A stretch of DNA of 64,000 nucleotides from Marinilabiliaceae bacterium (GTDB taxonomy: Bacteria > Bacteroidota > Bacteroidia > Bacteroidales > Marinilabiliaceae): NCBI GenBank assembly GCA_021443545.1, contig JABUTU010000010.1, positions 1-64,000 on the forward strand. Reading direction: 5' to 3'. The position numbers were made by a program, and so were the translations under genes. Under the pieces are notes generated by a model that worked only from the letters and a program-made list of their open reading frames with translations, searched no databases and was not told the origin of the DNA. Shown in pieces: positions 9,001 to 15,751 of this stretch; position 1 is the stretch's first letter, and every line of letters starts with the position of its first letter.

Positions 9001-11752
9001 CTATTGCATAGACTTTGAAATAGTACAACTGACAAGGGGTCAGCCCTGTGACGGTATATGAACCTCCATTCTTGCCGCTTACTTCTCCTTTATAGACATA
9101 ATTACCAACAGCATTTTTGATATCTATCTCATAACCATCGATGTTATCTATACCACTGTTAGTGTTCTGCACTGATATAGTGATTTCTGTTTCGCTCTTA
9201 GCTGATGCTGAAGCTGAGAAATCGGCATCTGTCGTAGCTGTTGTCGACTGAGCGACGCCCTTCTCCAAAGAAGAAGAACCGACAGGACGCACCTGCACAG
9301 TATAGTCGGTAACCATCTGCAGACTACCGATTGTCACTGATGTAGTATTAACATTTGTAGATGCGCTTTTCCATGTTGTACCGCCATCAATTGAGTATTC
9401 ATAACCTACGACACCCGTTGTCGAGGTTGGCTTGTTCCACTCGACCTTAATAGAATTAGCGTTCTCTTCGGTCACTCTGAGATTTGAGACCTGAGCATTG
9501 AAGAGATTTGTAGTGAAATTCGACGACTTAGCCGAGATAGCTTCAAAACCAGCCGTTGCGATAGGAGTCACCTTAACGTAGTATGTTCCTCCAGGTGTAA
9601 GTCCCGTCACGTTGTAGCTTGTCTGACTCTTACCATTAACAGTCTCGGTCTTAATCAGAGCGTCATCCTCGTCATATATCTCGACATTGTAGCCCGTGAC
9701 ATTGCTACTTGTATGGGCGCTCCATGTCACTGTAGCTTTCGAGAATTCAATATTGCTTATAGTAAGGTTCGATACTGGGGTAACTTTTGTCTTGACCGAT
9801 ACGATATTACTTGAAGTACAATCGTGATTTTTCGAATCGACAGGTGTTATCTGAAACTTATACTCCGTTGCAGAGGAGAGACCTGTTATGGTAGTCTGCG
9901 TCTCGTCGGGGTCATTTATTGTAACGCTCTTAGCAGAGATTTCATTACCAGTGGCATCGAAAACCTTTATTTTGTAACCGCCTAAGTTATCTACCACATC
10001 TTCTGAAGCAGCATTCCATGATAGATTGGCCTCTGTTGCATTCAGATTAGAGGCTGCACCCGTCAATGTGGTCGAATAATCATGAATATTGAGAGGATCA
10101 GCAGCCACTTCATTCGACTTACCAGCTGCCACATCTACCCTATTGCCCTCAGAATTGTAGAGAACTGGTTTCACGAAGGCTGTGTGCGACGATGAGCAAT
10201 CCAATCCTGTGAGTGAATATTGTTTAGTTGCTGTCGTGGCAACATATTCACCATCAACATACACATCAAACTTCACACCATTCGACTCCTGACAATCCCA
10301 AGCGAGATTAACACTTGAGTATGTCTTGCTGGTGACACGCAGGTTACTACACTGCTTATCACCCATTGGTCCTGCACAACAGAGGATATTAGACCAAGCG
10401 ACAGACTCATTACCGAGCCCTGAAATACGAGGTCTAATCTTAACATAATAAATCATCTCTGACTTAATCTTTCCGTCGTAGAATAGGTGCAGAGTATCTG
10501 CATTAGAGCCATACGAAGCCAGAGTATTCTTTGCATTAGATTCCTGTGAATCCCAAGCATTATCAATGGCAGAGTTCTCGTCGGCCAAGTGAATTTCATA
10601 ACTTGTTATAGTCTGACCGGTTTGGTTTAGGAGCGGTTTGTTAATGACTATAGTGATATAGTTACCAGTCTGATTATGGTTTTCACCCTCCACATTACTT
10701 GAACCGCTATGGAGATATTCGATAGTCGGTGTTATCTTCCCTGGATCGAACTCACGATATGCTGCCTTGTGAGCGCTCTCCTTTATTTCGCCATTATCGT
10801 TGTACAATACAACCAAGGCGAATGTCGTTCTGTAGCTCGAATGCAAGTTAGAGAGAGTATATGTCGTTGTATTGGCATCAAACTGAGCGATCTGAGTCCA
10901 CTGACTGCTCTCATTCCTCATCTTTTCAACCCACCCCTGGGCATCAGGAGTATACGATGATTGGTCTTCGCGCTTATAGAGACGATAGCCCACGACACAA
11001 TCCTCTGATATCTTCAACCAGTCTAATATACATGAATTTATTCCAGTTGCTCTGACACTAAGAGGGTCGGCATGAAGATTACTACAGTCGACAGGCAAAG
11101 TTGTAGCCTGAGTGATTGCTTCGATACCATCGTCCTCGAGCATAGAGACGTACGGAGATATTCTAACGTAATAGGTGGTATTAGATGAGAGCGCAGATAA
11201 TGAATAGGAGAAATATGAGTCATACTCTCCTTTCGTAACTTTCGCTATACTTACCAGTTTATCCGGATTAAGGTCATTTGCAGCATCCCCTGAATATGCC
11301 TCAATATAGAAGCCCTTGACGCGTCTATTCAGTTCTTGTTGATTATAATCAATATTCCAGTTCCATGATACTGTGAAACTATTATTCTTTGGATTACTTG
11401 TGCTGACATTAGTAATCGAGAAACCTGAAGGTTTTCCGAATTTTGTCGTTGCCGTAGCCGTTCCTGCAACAACTGTCTCCGTTGCCGTGGCTTTCTTATT
11501 TGGCAAGACGGTGACACTATACTCCGTTGCACGTTGCAATCCTGTTGCCGTGTACGTTGTTCCTCCAACGGTATACGACTGACTGTTTATCGTCACGGTG
11601 TAATTGTCAACAATCGAACCAAGATCAGTCCATGAGAATGTTAAAGAATTGTCCGTAGCACCTGTTGCGGTGACTTCGGGTGTAATGGTCTGTGCCTGTA
11701 TCACCACAGACCAGTAGAAAAGAATTGCTAAAAATAGCGACAGTTTATTCAT
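95..11752 (-). CDS. Giant secreted FN3/MBG repeat protein with T9SS sorting domain (3,885 aa)
   Basis: Probable cell-surface or secreted adhesin-like protein of roughly 0.4 MDa; no enzymatic domain was seen. The chosen ATG gives a clean signal peptide (MNKLSLFLAILFYWSVVIQA) directly before mature TITPEV; the frame extends 14 codons further up to a TTG. I count about 30 fibronectin-III domains by the recurring GLxxGTxYxVxVxP strand. MBG/YDG-like modules (YGQxLxDI ... YIYTAxGG) occur near 6000, 3570 and 2020. Six tandem 70-77-residue repeats carrying GDRLGDIELPDGFEWKNP follow (DNA 585-1878), then a short Ig-like segment (YQWYKNGE) and a type-A C-terminal domain of about 75 residues (NPSPVRAGVNFTV ... 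GIYIVVV). Such tails direct export through the type IX system and removal or anchoring at the surface. The order of domains shows nested duplication (see findings). The binding partner is unknown. Confidence 0.92.
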   Translation of the reverse strand: MNKLSLFLAILFYWSVVIQAQTITPEVTATGATDNSLTFSWTDLGSIVDNYTVTINSQSYTVGGTTYTATGLQRATEYSVTVLPNKKATATETVVAGTATATTKFGKPSGFSITNVSTSNPKNNSFTVSWNWNIDYNQQELNRRVKGFYIEAYSGDAANDLNPDKLVSIAKVTKGEYDSYFSYSLSALSSNTTYYVRISPYVSMLEDDGIEAITQATTLPVDCSNLHADPLSVRATGINSCILDWLKISEDCVVGYRLYKREDQSSYTPDAQGWVEKMRNESSQWTQIAQFDANTTTYTLSNLHSSYRTTFALVVLYNDNGEIKESAHKAAYREFDPGKITPTIEYLHSGSSNVEGENHNQTGNYITIVINKPLLNQTGQTITSYEIHLADENSAIDNAWDSQESNAKNTLASYGSNADTLHLFYDGKIKSEMIYYVKIRPRISGLGNESVAWSNILCCAGPMGDKQCSNLRVTSKTYSSVNLAWDCQESNGVKFDVYVDGEYVATTATKQYSLTGLDCSSSHTAFVKPVLYNSEGNRVDVAAGKSNEVAADPLNIHDYSTTLTGAASNLNATEANLSWNAASEDVVDNLGGYKIKVFDATGNEISAKSVTINDPDETQTTITGLSSATEYKFQITPVDSKNHDCTSSNIVSVKTKVTPVSNLTISNIEFSKATVTWSAHTSSNVTGYNVEIYDEDDALIKTETVNGKSQTSYNVTGLTPGGTYYVKVTPIATAGFEAISAKSSNFTTNLFNAQVSNLRVTEENANSIKVEWNKPTSTTGVVGYEYSIDGGTTWKSASTNVNTTSVTIGSLQMVTDYTVQVRPVGSSSLEKGVAQSTTATTDADFSASASAKSETEITISVQNTNSGIDNIDGYEIDIKNAVGNYVYKGEVSGKNGGSYTVTGLTPCQLYYFKVYAIGTNGSKSLVSKDVTATTKVKSGANGTKVTLNSVTATTAKQIDVAWTPINVSSVKGYDVYYCTTSACNCTDKIWVAGADASTKSISVNAGTTYYVKVVVVGTDDERGADSNIKSATTPFNNDIFVTNINVTNIQETTATVGWTAPAKCDGLTGYTIVAKDKSGNTKTFTASATATSYNLTGLKEGTIYTISITPKQGSSSGKESTSSEFSTQMSTSTIDLLTIAPTAFSDAATTIKVQWVIKLNGSVVNYDGIDNYTVQYTKNADKSGVATLNTTTKSAVLTNLDETTTYYIKVIAKNGSSVVKESDWINTTTLLNDGFKVDITVDPQAKTVEICMTNKSGDTNRYSNYKVVLKVKSTGEVVGEDCVSECAQFSGIAPGSSYLVEVVPYGDSSGCSSINHGGTTTEEFHTDLEFDDKITLSVGTVTATTADLSWTVSVAEKNATAIAKYQVYLSTESDFSDVDKSNNIAYSGSTSYSKTISSLSPLTKYYVKVGSVAADNQEGSTSDPVNFTTNISSEVKTGNNADITATGGDKSVKVDWTKCDNDLIDGYYIYYSTTSGNFPEGQKITAAKNATTATITGLTVGTKYYVKVAPYKGTTPGGMSNEKSAVTNIDKSSTFKVNLKSATATGVSKISVEWDKITKEAVTGYKLYYATSEAALATATPIDVKNVASYIVENLSVFTKYYFKVVPYDVRGNLGPDSNVKSATTQINNTVGVTNIQVTPASTSAVISWDAPSPADAIAKYKVTVNGVTKEVTTLTATFDNLKEGTNYTVKIVPVDAYGKEGKEESKAFSTTLGSLKVKNVSATTDYTTADLSFDKLTTSTAVDSYLISYWSKSDKSDIKTVTIGKDESLPKELTGLSYGTTYSITVAPKSGTTVGTATTPITATTKSLSNLKVTGLDVTATGTSTISASWTGVNDNTVSGVTYKVEITDKDGATISGATITMGADGKSATISGLTEGKEYKVKVTPKISIGDGSASSADVTTKLNATTVTGTAVYGQTLADIVKTGWVSGCAWKDASTTKVGNVGTQSIKYIYTAAGGVTEERTATIQVTKATPSYVLPSSLTGVFGKTLADITLPTAANGKFEWINGTQKLTDVGSVQAAVKFIPNDLNNYVSIDNIPVTVNVPVDAAKVDVTATANADGILVSWTKLNTTTIDGYNVYISKSATVADIIATTAKDAGNANQLQISGLDPSTTYYIIVRPYDADGNLGANSDKKAAVTFIDKTIGVSNIQVTPTATTAEVTWDAPANADGITGYEVTVGSETITVTDLSDLKAEFAGLTPGTNYTAKVTPVSSDGTGKDESKSFATKLTGLTTDFTPSTSFYTATVEFTPVTNDAVTDYKVTIKEKGSATVKETQTVTNGPVVFNNLDSDTEYEIALTPIDSDNNTSGQTTTKDVTTKDASQVAVEGLTSQTVSTTEVSVSWTGFTEGAVAADIEGYIIVVKDESNVVISPTPTVTVNEAGKTATISGLVSGKQYIVEVTPKLANDNGKVSSTTAHTSFGDVSVSNITVTEIHSNDAKVSWDLPDNRSQIDKYEVRVIDADNTEVFKSLTANKETETMTVTNLKPGKKYKVFVTPQDAAGLKANAKDKDFETPIKDVVVDLTKVETTPTYNSVYVDFEMPDADAVESYLVEILDENGSTLVPPVSTTVDAATGVTPVELTGLTPNTQYKVRLTPQAGAQDNTSVTKSFSTKNLSDLEVENLKVEATDVDKIHVEWDGISDEDPLIGAVSYKVEIIDPKDNSVVDTKTISDKSADFTGLVEGKKYDVKVTPQITAGDGSSSEETVATLLKPNTLPAFEVTYGQKISDIQPALPARCEWENKDDLVGDAAEEKVFTYIYTAEGGESQVRNANVKVNKAVPTFTVPTTLTGTLGDALSTVVFDDTHFSWVDGSLSLNKTGEMTFKATYTPDAADIKNYEAVEVDVKVTVLLAGAQVVISAAANNAGINVTWDKLSSESVKGYNVYYNVVGSATVEKIDVNDADFCQITSLSPSTTYEIIVRPYDENGAEGSNSNMETVTTFITEDVVVLVTDINVDATENSAVVTWKAPEHSDGITEYIVSVDGVGEVSVKDLSDLKTTFTGLQKGTDYIVRITPVSGTDKGGTTSKAFLTKLGDISVSNVVVTPGYTSTEVRFDRPDDAPTVDSYDVEILDEDGNVVASTNVKTTDKLPVTISPLEDGEKYTAKVTPVDRDGNPGTPTTSDEFETKSFDNLKVVDLDVTPTKTDEVIVEWNGVTDLELPDANITYDIKITDEDGNVIADAVITPIDDNRASISGLVEGKTYNVEVTPTIPEGSGSAETDQVTTLTDVPDVTGLKAVYGDKLKDVLPTLPAGCQWVDEDELVGEVGSHEFDFIYTAPGGATVPCKAVVVVEKATPNPTIPTDITATEGDRLGDIELPDGFEWKNPEIIVEGEGVKNYDVIYTQDPDNYEVLETTIPVDVKKKVDDSTKKDPTYEIPTDIKAQVGDRLGDIELPDGFEWKNPETIIDKAGKNDYEVVFTPEDTDTYKVVETTIPVAVEKGIPTFTAPETLNGAIGQKIGDILLPDGFSWANPDVVISEAGSTVHEVIYTPKDTDNYQVVPGINVTVVASKEYPKFEKPTDITAEPGDRLGDIELPDGFEWKNPDTIVDGDGVKEYEVIYTPEDTDKYAIVETVVDVTIKNTEGEDGKQEPEFETPTDVKGQVGDRLGDIELPDGFKWKNPDTIIDEAGKHDYEVIYTPEDTDKYKVVETVVTVDVAKGIPTVVPPVDIVVNEGDRLGDIELPDGFEWKNPNTIVSGDDNSYPVIFVPEDTDNYESVEVDVTVVVNNVHYDLKYIVLLWEDVLVVDNSDNLFVGYQWYKNGEKIEGANDQFLNQVGGVFGTYEVHVKLADGRDAIIGPKTYGNINSRLKATVNPSPVRAGVNFTVNVDGLTDEELRNAEIVIFDMNGAIVNSLTTVSMSNTMVLPRQGIYIVVVTSGDQKDVVKLLVD
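585..1878 (-). repeat. Six tandem ~70-77-codon repeats (higher-order period ~652 bp)
   Basis: The antisense of the GDRLGDIELPDGFEWKNP codons recurs with its core starting at about 692, 900, 1131, 1344, 1554 and 1782. The steps are 208, 231, 213, 210 and 228 bp. The fourth, fifth and sixth units resemble the first, second and third respectively, at offsets of 651, 654 and 652 bp, so a three-unit block was duplicated. The unit read IGQKIGDILLPDGFSWANP (core near 1344) is the most diverged. These lie inside the giant gene, just before its C-terminal sorting domain. Confidence 0.9.
1640..7165 (-). repeat. Three long multi-domain super-repeats in the giant gene
   Basis: Three blocks have the same domain order. 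Each begins with one FN3 domain ending in YYxxVRPYDxxGxxGxxS, followed by a three-domain set a-b-c and then MBG-like domains. Type a reads VSNIQVTPxxxxAxVTWDAP, type b contains DAVxxYxVxI, and type c reads VxVEWxG ... GLxEGKxYxVxVTP. Approximate limits are 7165-5621, 5620-3205 and 3204-1640. The middle block holds the a-b-c set twice, which explains its greater length. Confidence 0.8.
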
Positions 11753-11815
11753 ATAGTATATATTGATTCTATTGGGAATTGCAACCATACGCAAGTCAAA
11801 GCCTCATTACGAAAG

Positions 11816-11845
11816 CAAAGTCATATTGTTACTAAACCATACAAA
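11816..11845 (-). promoter_or_regulatory. Weak promoter candidate for the giant gene
   Basis: On the minus strand TTTG (11842-11845), an 18-base spacer and TGACTTTG (11816-11823) approximate the Bacteroides promoter with one mismatch in the -7 box and a slightly short spacer. It would give a leader of about 60 bases before the ATG at 11752. It touches the terminator of the preceding gene. Confidence 0.35.
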
Positions 11846-11877
11846 AAAAAGCGTTGAGGTGTAATCCCAACGCTTTT
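11841..11877 (-). terminator. Intrinsic terminator of the DUF4143 ATPase gene
   Basis: The perfect 10-bp stem AAAAGCGTTG / CAACGCTTTT (11847-11856 with 11868-11877) is followed on the minus strand by an uninterrupted run of T. It lies between the stop of the ATPase gene and the start of the giant gene and should separate their transcripts. Confidence 0.85.
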
Positions 11878-11899
11878 AGAATATGCGGAATATCAGTAT

Positions 11900-13192
11900 T
11901 TAGTTTTTTAAGCAACTGACAGGAACCACATAGACACCATCATCTCGTCTGTAAGCAAGTCTTCCTACGGCTGTAAGAATCATCTTAAAGGATGGTGCTT
12001 TCATCTTATCTGTATCAATTGTTGCCTCGAACCTATTAAGTGTGGCAGCGCCATCATCAATGAGCGATTGTCCTCCAAGTTTTATCTCGACCAAACCATA
12101 TCTACCATTCCTCAAATGAATTACAGAATCACATTCCAACCCATTACTATCACGGTAGTGGTAAACGTTACCATCAAGAGCTTCGGCATAAACTCTTAGA
12201 TCACGAACAGCCATTGCTTCAAAAATCAAACCCATGGTGTTGAGGTCTTTAACCAAGTCGGCGGGGCCGACACCTAAGGCAACTGCGGCAATGGAGGGGT
12301 CAACAAAATATCTTGTATCAGCAGTTCTGATGGCTGCTTTGGAACGAAGATTCGGATTCCATGCCTCCATGTCCTCTATGACAAATATCTTTTTCAGAAC
12401 CTCAATGTATGATGATATGGTGTCAACATCCAGAGATTCTGTATCATTCACAGCCATATCAGCTTTTATTCCAGCCAGAGTGACTTGTGTTCCCTGATGA
12501 CGCGCCAACGAACGCATTAATCGTTTTGTGCGAGTTGCATTACGCTTAACACCGTCAACACGAGAAACATCAATTTCTGTTACAGCATTGTAATAAGAAA
12601 ATGCCGTTTCGAGTGCATATTCTTTTTCCAAAGTTGTTGCGATTGGCCATCCACCTCGGCACAGAAGGAAGGCTATCTCCTCCATGTTTAGTGTGGATTC
12701 GCTGAATATAGGTTTACTGGGATTATTGAATAGATCACCCAAACTTATCTCGCCATTACTATCTCCAGATTCCCATAGTGACATTGGACGCATTCTAAGA
12801 GTTGTGATGCGTCCTGTTCCTGTATGGTGTATCTTTTTTTGCTCTTCGTCGTCAAGAGGAACTGCCGAGCCTGTCATTATGAACTGTCCAATACCCTTAC
12901 TATGGTCAACTGCAAAACGAACAGCATCCCAAAGTTGGGGGATGACTTGCCATTCGTCAAGCAGTTTTGGTTTGTCGCCTTCAAGTAGGGCATTGATGTC
13001 CATCTCCGCAAGAATCTGATTCCTGTTGAGATTCATCGGGTCAGAAACATAATTTACGCTCTTTGCCCGTTGTTCAGATGTAGTTGTCTTTCCGCACCAC
13101 TTAGGTCCTTCTACCAAAACGCACCCTGAAGATTTGAGTTTTTTCTCCAGAATAGCATCAGCTATACGTGATTTGTATTTGAACTCAGCCAT
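11900..13192 (-). CDS. DUF4143-family AAA-type ATPase (430 aa)
   Basis: Member of the widespread ATPase family with an N-terminal AAA module and a C-terminal DUF4143 domain, which often resembles a PD-(D/E)XK nuclease fold. Its cellular role is not established. Walker A is GPKWCGKTT at residues 29-37, and a Walker B-like LLDEWQ lies near residue 97. The C-terminal part has HYRDSNGLECDSVIHLRNG followed by GLVEIKLGG, matching the E-x-K signature of DUF4143. The length is normal for the family. The gene stands alone: a terminator follows it, and a promoter plus three 22-bp iterons precede it, so autoregulation or regulation by a dedicated binder is possible. Such genes are often scattered and horizontally mobile in Bacteroidota. 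Confidence 0.9.
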   Translation of the reverse strand: MAEFKYKSRIADAILEKKLKSSGCVLVEGPKWCGKTTTSEQRAKSVNYVSDPMNLNRNQILAEMDINALLEGDKPKLLDEWQVIPQLWDAVRFAVDHSKGIGQFIMTGSAVPLDDEEQKKIHHTGTGRITTLRMRPMSLWESGDSNGEISLGDLFNNPSKPIFSESTLNMEEIAFLLCRGGWPIATTLEKEYALETAFSYYNAVTEIDVSRVDGVKRNATRTKRLMRSLARHQGTQVTLAGIKADMAVNDTESLDVDTISSYIEVLKKIFVIEDMEAWNPNLRSKAAIRTADTRYFVDPSIAAVALGVGPADLVKDLNTMGLIFEAMAVRDLRVYAEALDGNVYHYRDSNGLECDSVIHLRNGRYGLVEIKLGGQSLIDDGAATLNRFEATIDTDKMKAPSFKMILTAVGRLAYRRDDGVYVVPVSCLKN

Positions 13193-13215
13193 TTAACCAA
13201 CTCATTTGTTTGGTG

Positions 13216-13246
13216 CAAAAGAACTAATAAAACCTTTAACCACAAA
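13216..13246 (-). promoter_or_regulatory. Promoter of the DUF4143 ATPase gene
   Basis: Minus strand: TTTG (13243-13246), 19-base spacer, TTCTTTTG (13216-13223). This fits the Bacteroides consensus with one mismatch (A to T in the -7 box). It gives a leader of about 20 bases to the ATG at 13192. Confidence 0.5.
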
Positions 13247-13256
13247 GGAAATTTTG

Positions 13257-13320
13257 ATTTTTCCGTCATTTGTGGATTTATTTTCCGTCATTTGTGGATT
13301 ATTTTTCCGTCAAATACAGA
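13257..13320 (-). repeat. Three direct repeats with exact 22-bp period (iterons/operator)
   Basis: On the plus strand TTCCGTCATTTGTGGATT starts at 13261 and again at 13283, and a third, half-conserved copy (TTCCGTCAAATACAGA) starts at 13305. The spacing of exactly 22 bp is about two helical turns, so a repeated protein would bind the same face of DNA. The array lies immediately upstream of the -33 box of the ATPase promoter. Confidence 0.75.
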
Positions 13321-13409
13321 CAATTTGTCCCTATGAATATAGATTAAAATTCCGTAGTTTAGAACTACAATTAATTTGACTACGCATCAAAAGAGTATCA
13401 GGTGAAAAA

Positions 13410-14624
13410 TTATTTTGCGAATTTCAGCTTGCCTCGATGGATGTAGAGACCTGTTGAGGGTTTCCGCGTAAGTTTTCGTCCCTGCAGGTCGAAGATTGTT
13501 GCATCATCGTCCTTCATGCAATTAACCTTCGGTGCATGAATTGATGTCAGTGTCTGCGACAAGTCATAGATGAAGACTTTCCCGACTGAATTTTTGCCCT
13601 CATACTTATATTGCAGATAGGAGGTGAACAGATGCTTACCATCGAAAGCCATACACCAAACATTGGAGCATTCTGGGTCACTTAATGTTGCTGTCAGATC
13701 CCAACCGGTCTCACCATTTTTATATACCTCCGTCATATTTGAAGAGTTGGAAGAGACAATCAACACATCGCCAACAATATCAACTGCATTAACCTTCACT
13801 CCAACCAGCATAGACGATGAGCTCCACACGCCATCATCACCCTCCTTTGCAAGGAGCAGCGTAGTCGTTCGATTCCCAAATGCAACAATACCATCACCTA
13901 TTGCAATAGCATCCTTAGCTGCTGCTGGCGCTCCCTCAATATGGAGTCTCTTCTCCCATGACTCGCCGACCTTCTCAAGAACATAATAACCATCGTTCTT
14001 GACTGCCATTCCTATCAGATTGCCACGGATAGCCACAGCAGTGCACACCTTAGCCAGAAATTGCTCAGGAATGTCAACCTCACGCCACCCTGCATCTGAA
14101 ATCTCTAAAAGTTTTGTACCACCACCAGTGTTATTGCTATATGTCACAAGCATATTGTTTCCATCGACGTCAAAGTAGTAATTTGTTGTTCCTGTCTCCA
14201 CATATCTTATCAGATAGTCATTCCCCGACTTCCACTTCCCATCTGCCTTTTTTTCATATATAACAAGAACATTCTCAGTGCTTGATTTAGCGATGACGGC
14301 GAGGTATTTTTCTGAGATCTTAACACCACCGCTCGACCCGAACTGATGAGGATAACCATCTGGAGGAGTCACTTTCTGGAGGAAATCGCCTGAGTCATTG
14401 TATATGTATACGGTAGAGACACCATCATCCACTCCATTTTTGGCATTTCCACATGCAGCGACAGCAAATTGTCCGTTGGCATAATCAATCCCCCAGCCAT
14501 AATTGGATGATGCTACATTTGTCTCCCTTATCGAGTCGACAGGAGTTAAATTGACCTGACCATAAACGACAGATAGCGAACAAAGCCCTAATGCAAGAAA
14601 TACCAAAAATTTCGGCGCATTCAT
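13410..14624 (-). CDS. Secreted protein with propeller-like repeats and sorting-domain-like tail (404 aa)
   Basis: Not assigned to a characterised family. A signal peptide (residues 1-22, ending VVYGQ) is followed by short repeats of the kind NGQFAVAACG, ISEKYLAVIAKSS, RGNLIGMAVK and DGKHLFTSYLQ. These look like the inner strands of a beta-propeller reporting on a value. The extreme C-terminus, IFDLQGRKLTRKPSTGLYIH, is the short end motif seen in many Bacteroidales exported proteins and resembles the last strands of a T9SS domain. It lies downstream of the EamA permease gene on the same strand, with its own promoter candidate. Surface or periplasmic location is inferred. Confidence 0.85.
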   Translation of the reverse strand: MNAPKFLVFLALGLCSLSVVYGQVNLTPVDSIRETNVASSNYGWGIDYANGQFAVAACGNAKNGVDDGVSTVYIYNDSGDFLQKVTPPDGYPHQFGSSGGVKISEKYLAVIAKSSTENVLVIYEKKADGKWKSGNDYLIRYVETGTTNYYFDVDGNNMLVTYSNNTGGGTKLLEISDAGWREVDIPEQFLAKVCTAVAIRGNLIGMAVKNDGYYVLEKVGESWEKRLHIEGAPAAAKDAIAIGDGIVAFGNRTTTLLLAKEGDDGVWSSSSMLVGVKVNAVDIVGDVLIVSSNSSNMTEVYKNGETGWDLTATLSDPECSNVWCMAFDGKHLFTSYLQYKYEGKNSVGKVFIYDLSQTLTSIHAPKVNCMKDDDATIFDLQGRKLTRKPSTGLYIHRGKLKFAK

Positions 14625-14650
14625 AATACTAAGTAAGAGTTAGAGAGCCT

Positions 14651-14682
14651 CAAAGTTAGTCATTTTTAGAACAATAATAAAA
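14651..14682 (-). promoter_or_regulatory. Promoter of the 404-aa secreted protein gene
   Basis: Minus strand: TTTT (14679-14682), 20-base spacer, TAACTTTG (14651-14658), a perfect -7 box with a one-mismatch -33 box. It predicts a leader of about 20-25 bases before the ATG at 14624. Confidence 0.6.
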
Positions 14683-14694
14683 TACGAATTAGAG

Positions 14695-15594
14695 TTACAA
14701 ACTACCAAGAACAATAATCGTAATACCCGCCATTATACCAATCAGGCAAAGACCCTTTCGCAACATATTACGCTCTTTGAATATGAAATAGGCCATAAGG
14801 AAAGCGACGATTGCATTTGAGCGTCTGAGAGGTGAGATGAGAGAGATAAGAGCGCCAGGACAAGCTATTGCCCCGTAATAGATGAAATCAGCCAAAATAA
14901 TAATGACACCAATTGCTGGAATTGTTGGTTTCCATACGAATGGCTGTTTCTCACGCTGTGGCCACCATATAATGAATAGCAACGGGATGACGAAGAGAAC
15001 CTGATAGAACGAGTAGTAGCAGAGAATCGCCATACGAGGAATGTTGGCATTGACTACGACATACTTGTCGAAGAGAGCAGAGCACGAACCTATTATGGTC
15101 CCTATCACCACAAACCAAACAGCCCTGTTGCTCTTGAAGTTGATTCCCTCTCGTTTCCCTGCTGTGCTGAAGAGGAAGAAAAAAGCCATCGTCACAACGA
15201 GACCTATCCACTGGATGATATTCGGACGCTCTGCAAAGATTATGAGAGCACCGATGAGTGTCCATATAGGAGCTGTCGCACGTATTGGCGATACAATAGA
15301 CAAGGGCAAATCACGCAATCCGTAATAGACGAAAACCCATGAGCCAAGGACAATAGCAGCCTTTGCGACGAGTAGCATGTGCTGATGAAATGATATTGCC
15401 GGAATGTAGAAGAAAGCATCATCGGGAACCAGTCCCATCTGCGAGAGGACAAGAACTGGGAGCAACATCAGAGAGGATGTCAGAGTCGAACCTAAAAGCA
15501 CTGGAAGTACCGCATTGTCCTTTAGAGAATACTTACGCAAGACATCATAAAATCCCAGACAGAGAGCTGAGAGAAGAGCCAAAACAAACCACAT
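14695..15594 (-). CDS. EamA/DMT-family inner-membrane permease (299 aa)
   Basis: Drug/metabolite transporter superfamily protein with about ten hydrophobic helices, arranged as two EamA repeats. The first half ends near PIWTLIGALIIFAERPN and the second ends near LISPLRRSNAIVAFLMAYF followed by IFKERNMLRKG, which is the repeated glutamate-containing EamA motif. The length is normal. The substrate cannot be told from sequence; members export amino acids, nucleosides or other metabolites. It is divergent from purL, with 157 bp between the two start codons, but shared control is only a possibility. Confidence 0.9.
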   Translation of the reverse strand: MWFVLALLSALCLGFYDVLRKYSLKDNAVLPVLLGSTLTSSLMLLPVLVLSQMGLVPDDAFFYIPAISFHQHMLLVAKAAIVLGSWVFVYYGLRDLPLSIVSPIRATAPIWTLIGALIIFAERPNIIQWIGLVVTMAFFFLFSTAGKREGINFKSNRAVWFVVIGTIIGSCSALFDKYVVVNANIPRMAILCYYSFYQVLFVIPLLFIIWWPQREKQPFVWKPTIPAIGVIIILADFIYYGAIACPGALISLISPLRRSNAIVAFLMAYFIFKERNMLRKGLCLIGIMAGITIIVLGSL

Positions 15595-15640
15595 ACAACG
15601 AATGACGTTTAGAACTTAAGCTATTATCTATTACGAGGCA

Positions 15641-15672
15641 CAAAGTTACGAATAAGCGATAGAGATTACAAA
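15641..15672 (-). promoter_or_regulatory. Promoter of the EamA permease gene
   Basis: Minus strand: TTTG (15669-15672), 20-base spacer, TAACTTTG (15641-15648), a perfect match to the Bacteroides consensus. The leader would be about 45 bases. Transcription runs away from purL. Confidence 0.7.
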
Positions 15673-15751
15673 AAAGTTTCTCGGTTTGCTTTTTTTTTGC
15701 GAAATTTGCGACTTGTTACAGAACTGAAAAAAAATCAGGCAATAAAGATAT

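Noticed and set aside
13257-13320. 22-bp repeats considered as a plasmid origin or CRISPR
   Set aside because: Only three copies directly next to a promoter, no spacers and no replication gene in the window; an operator is simpler.
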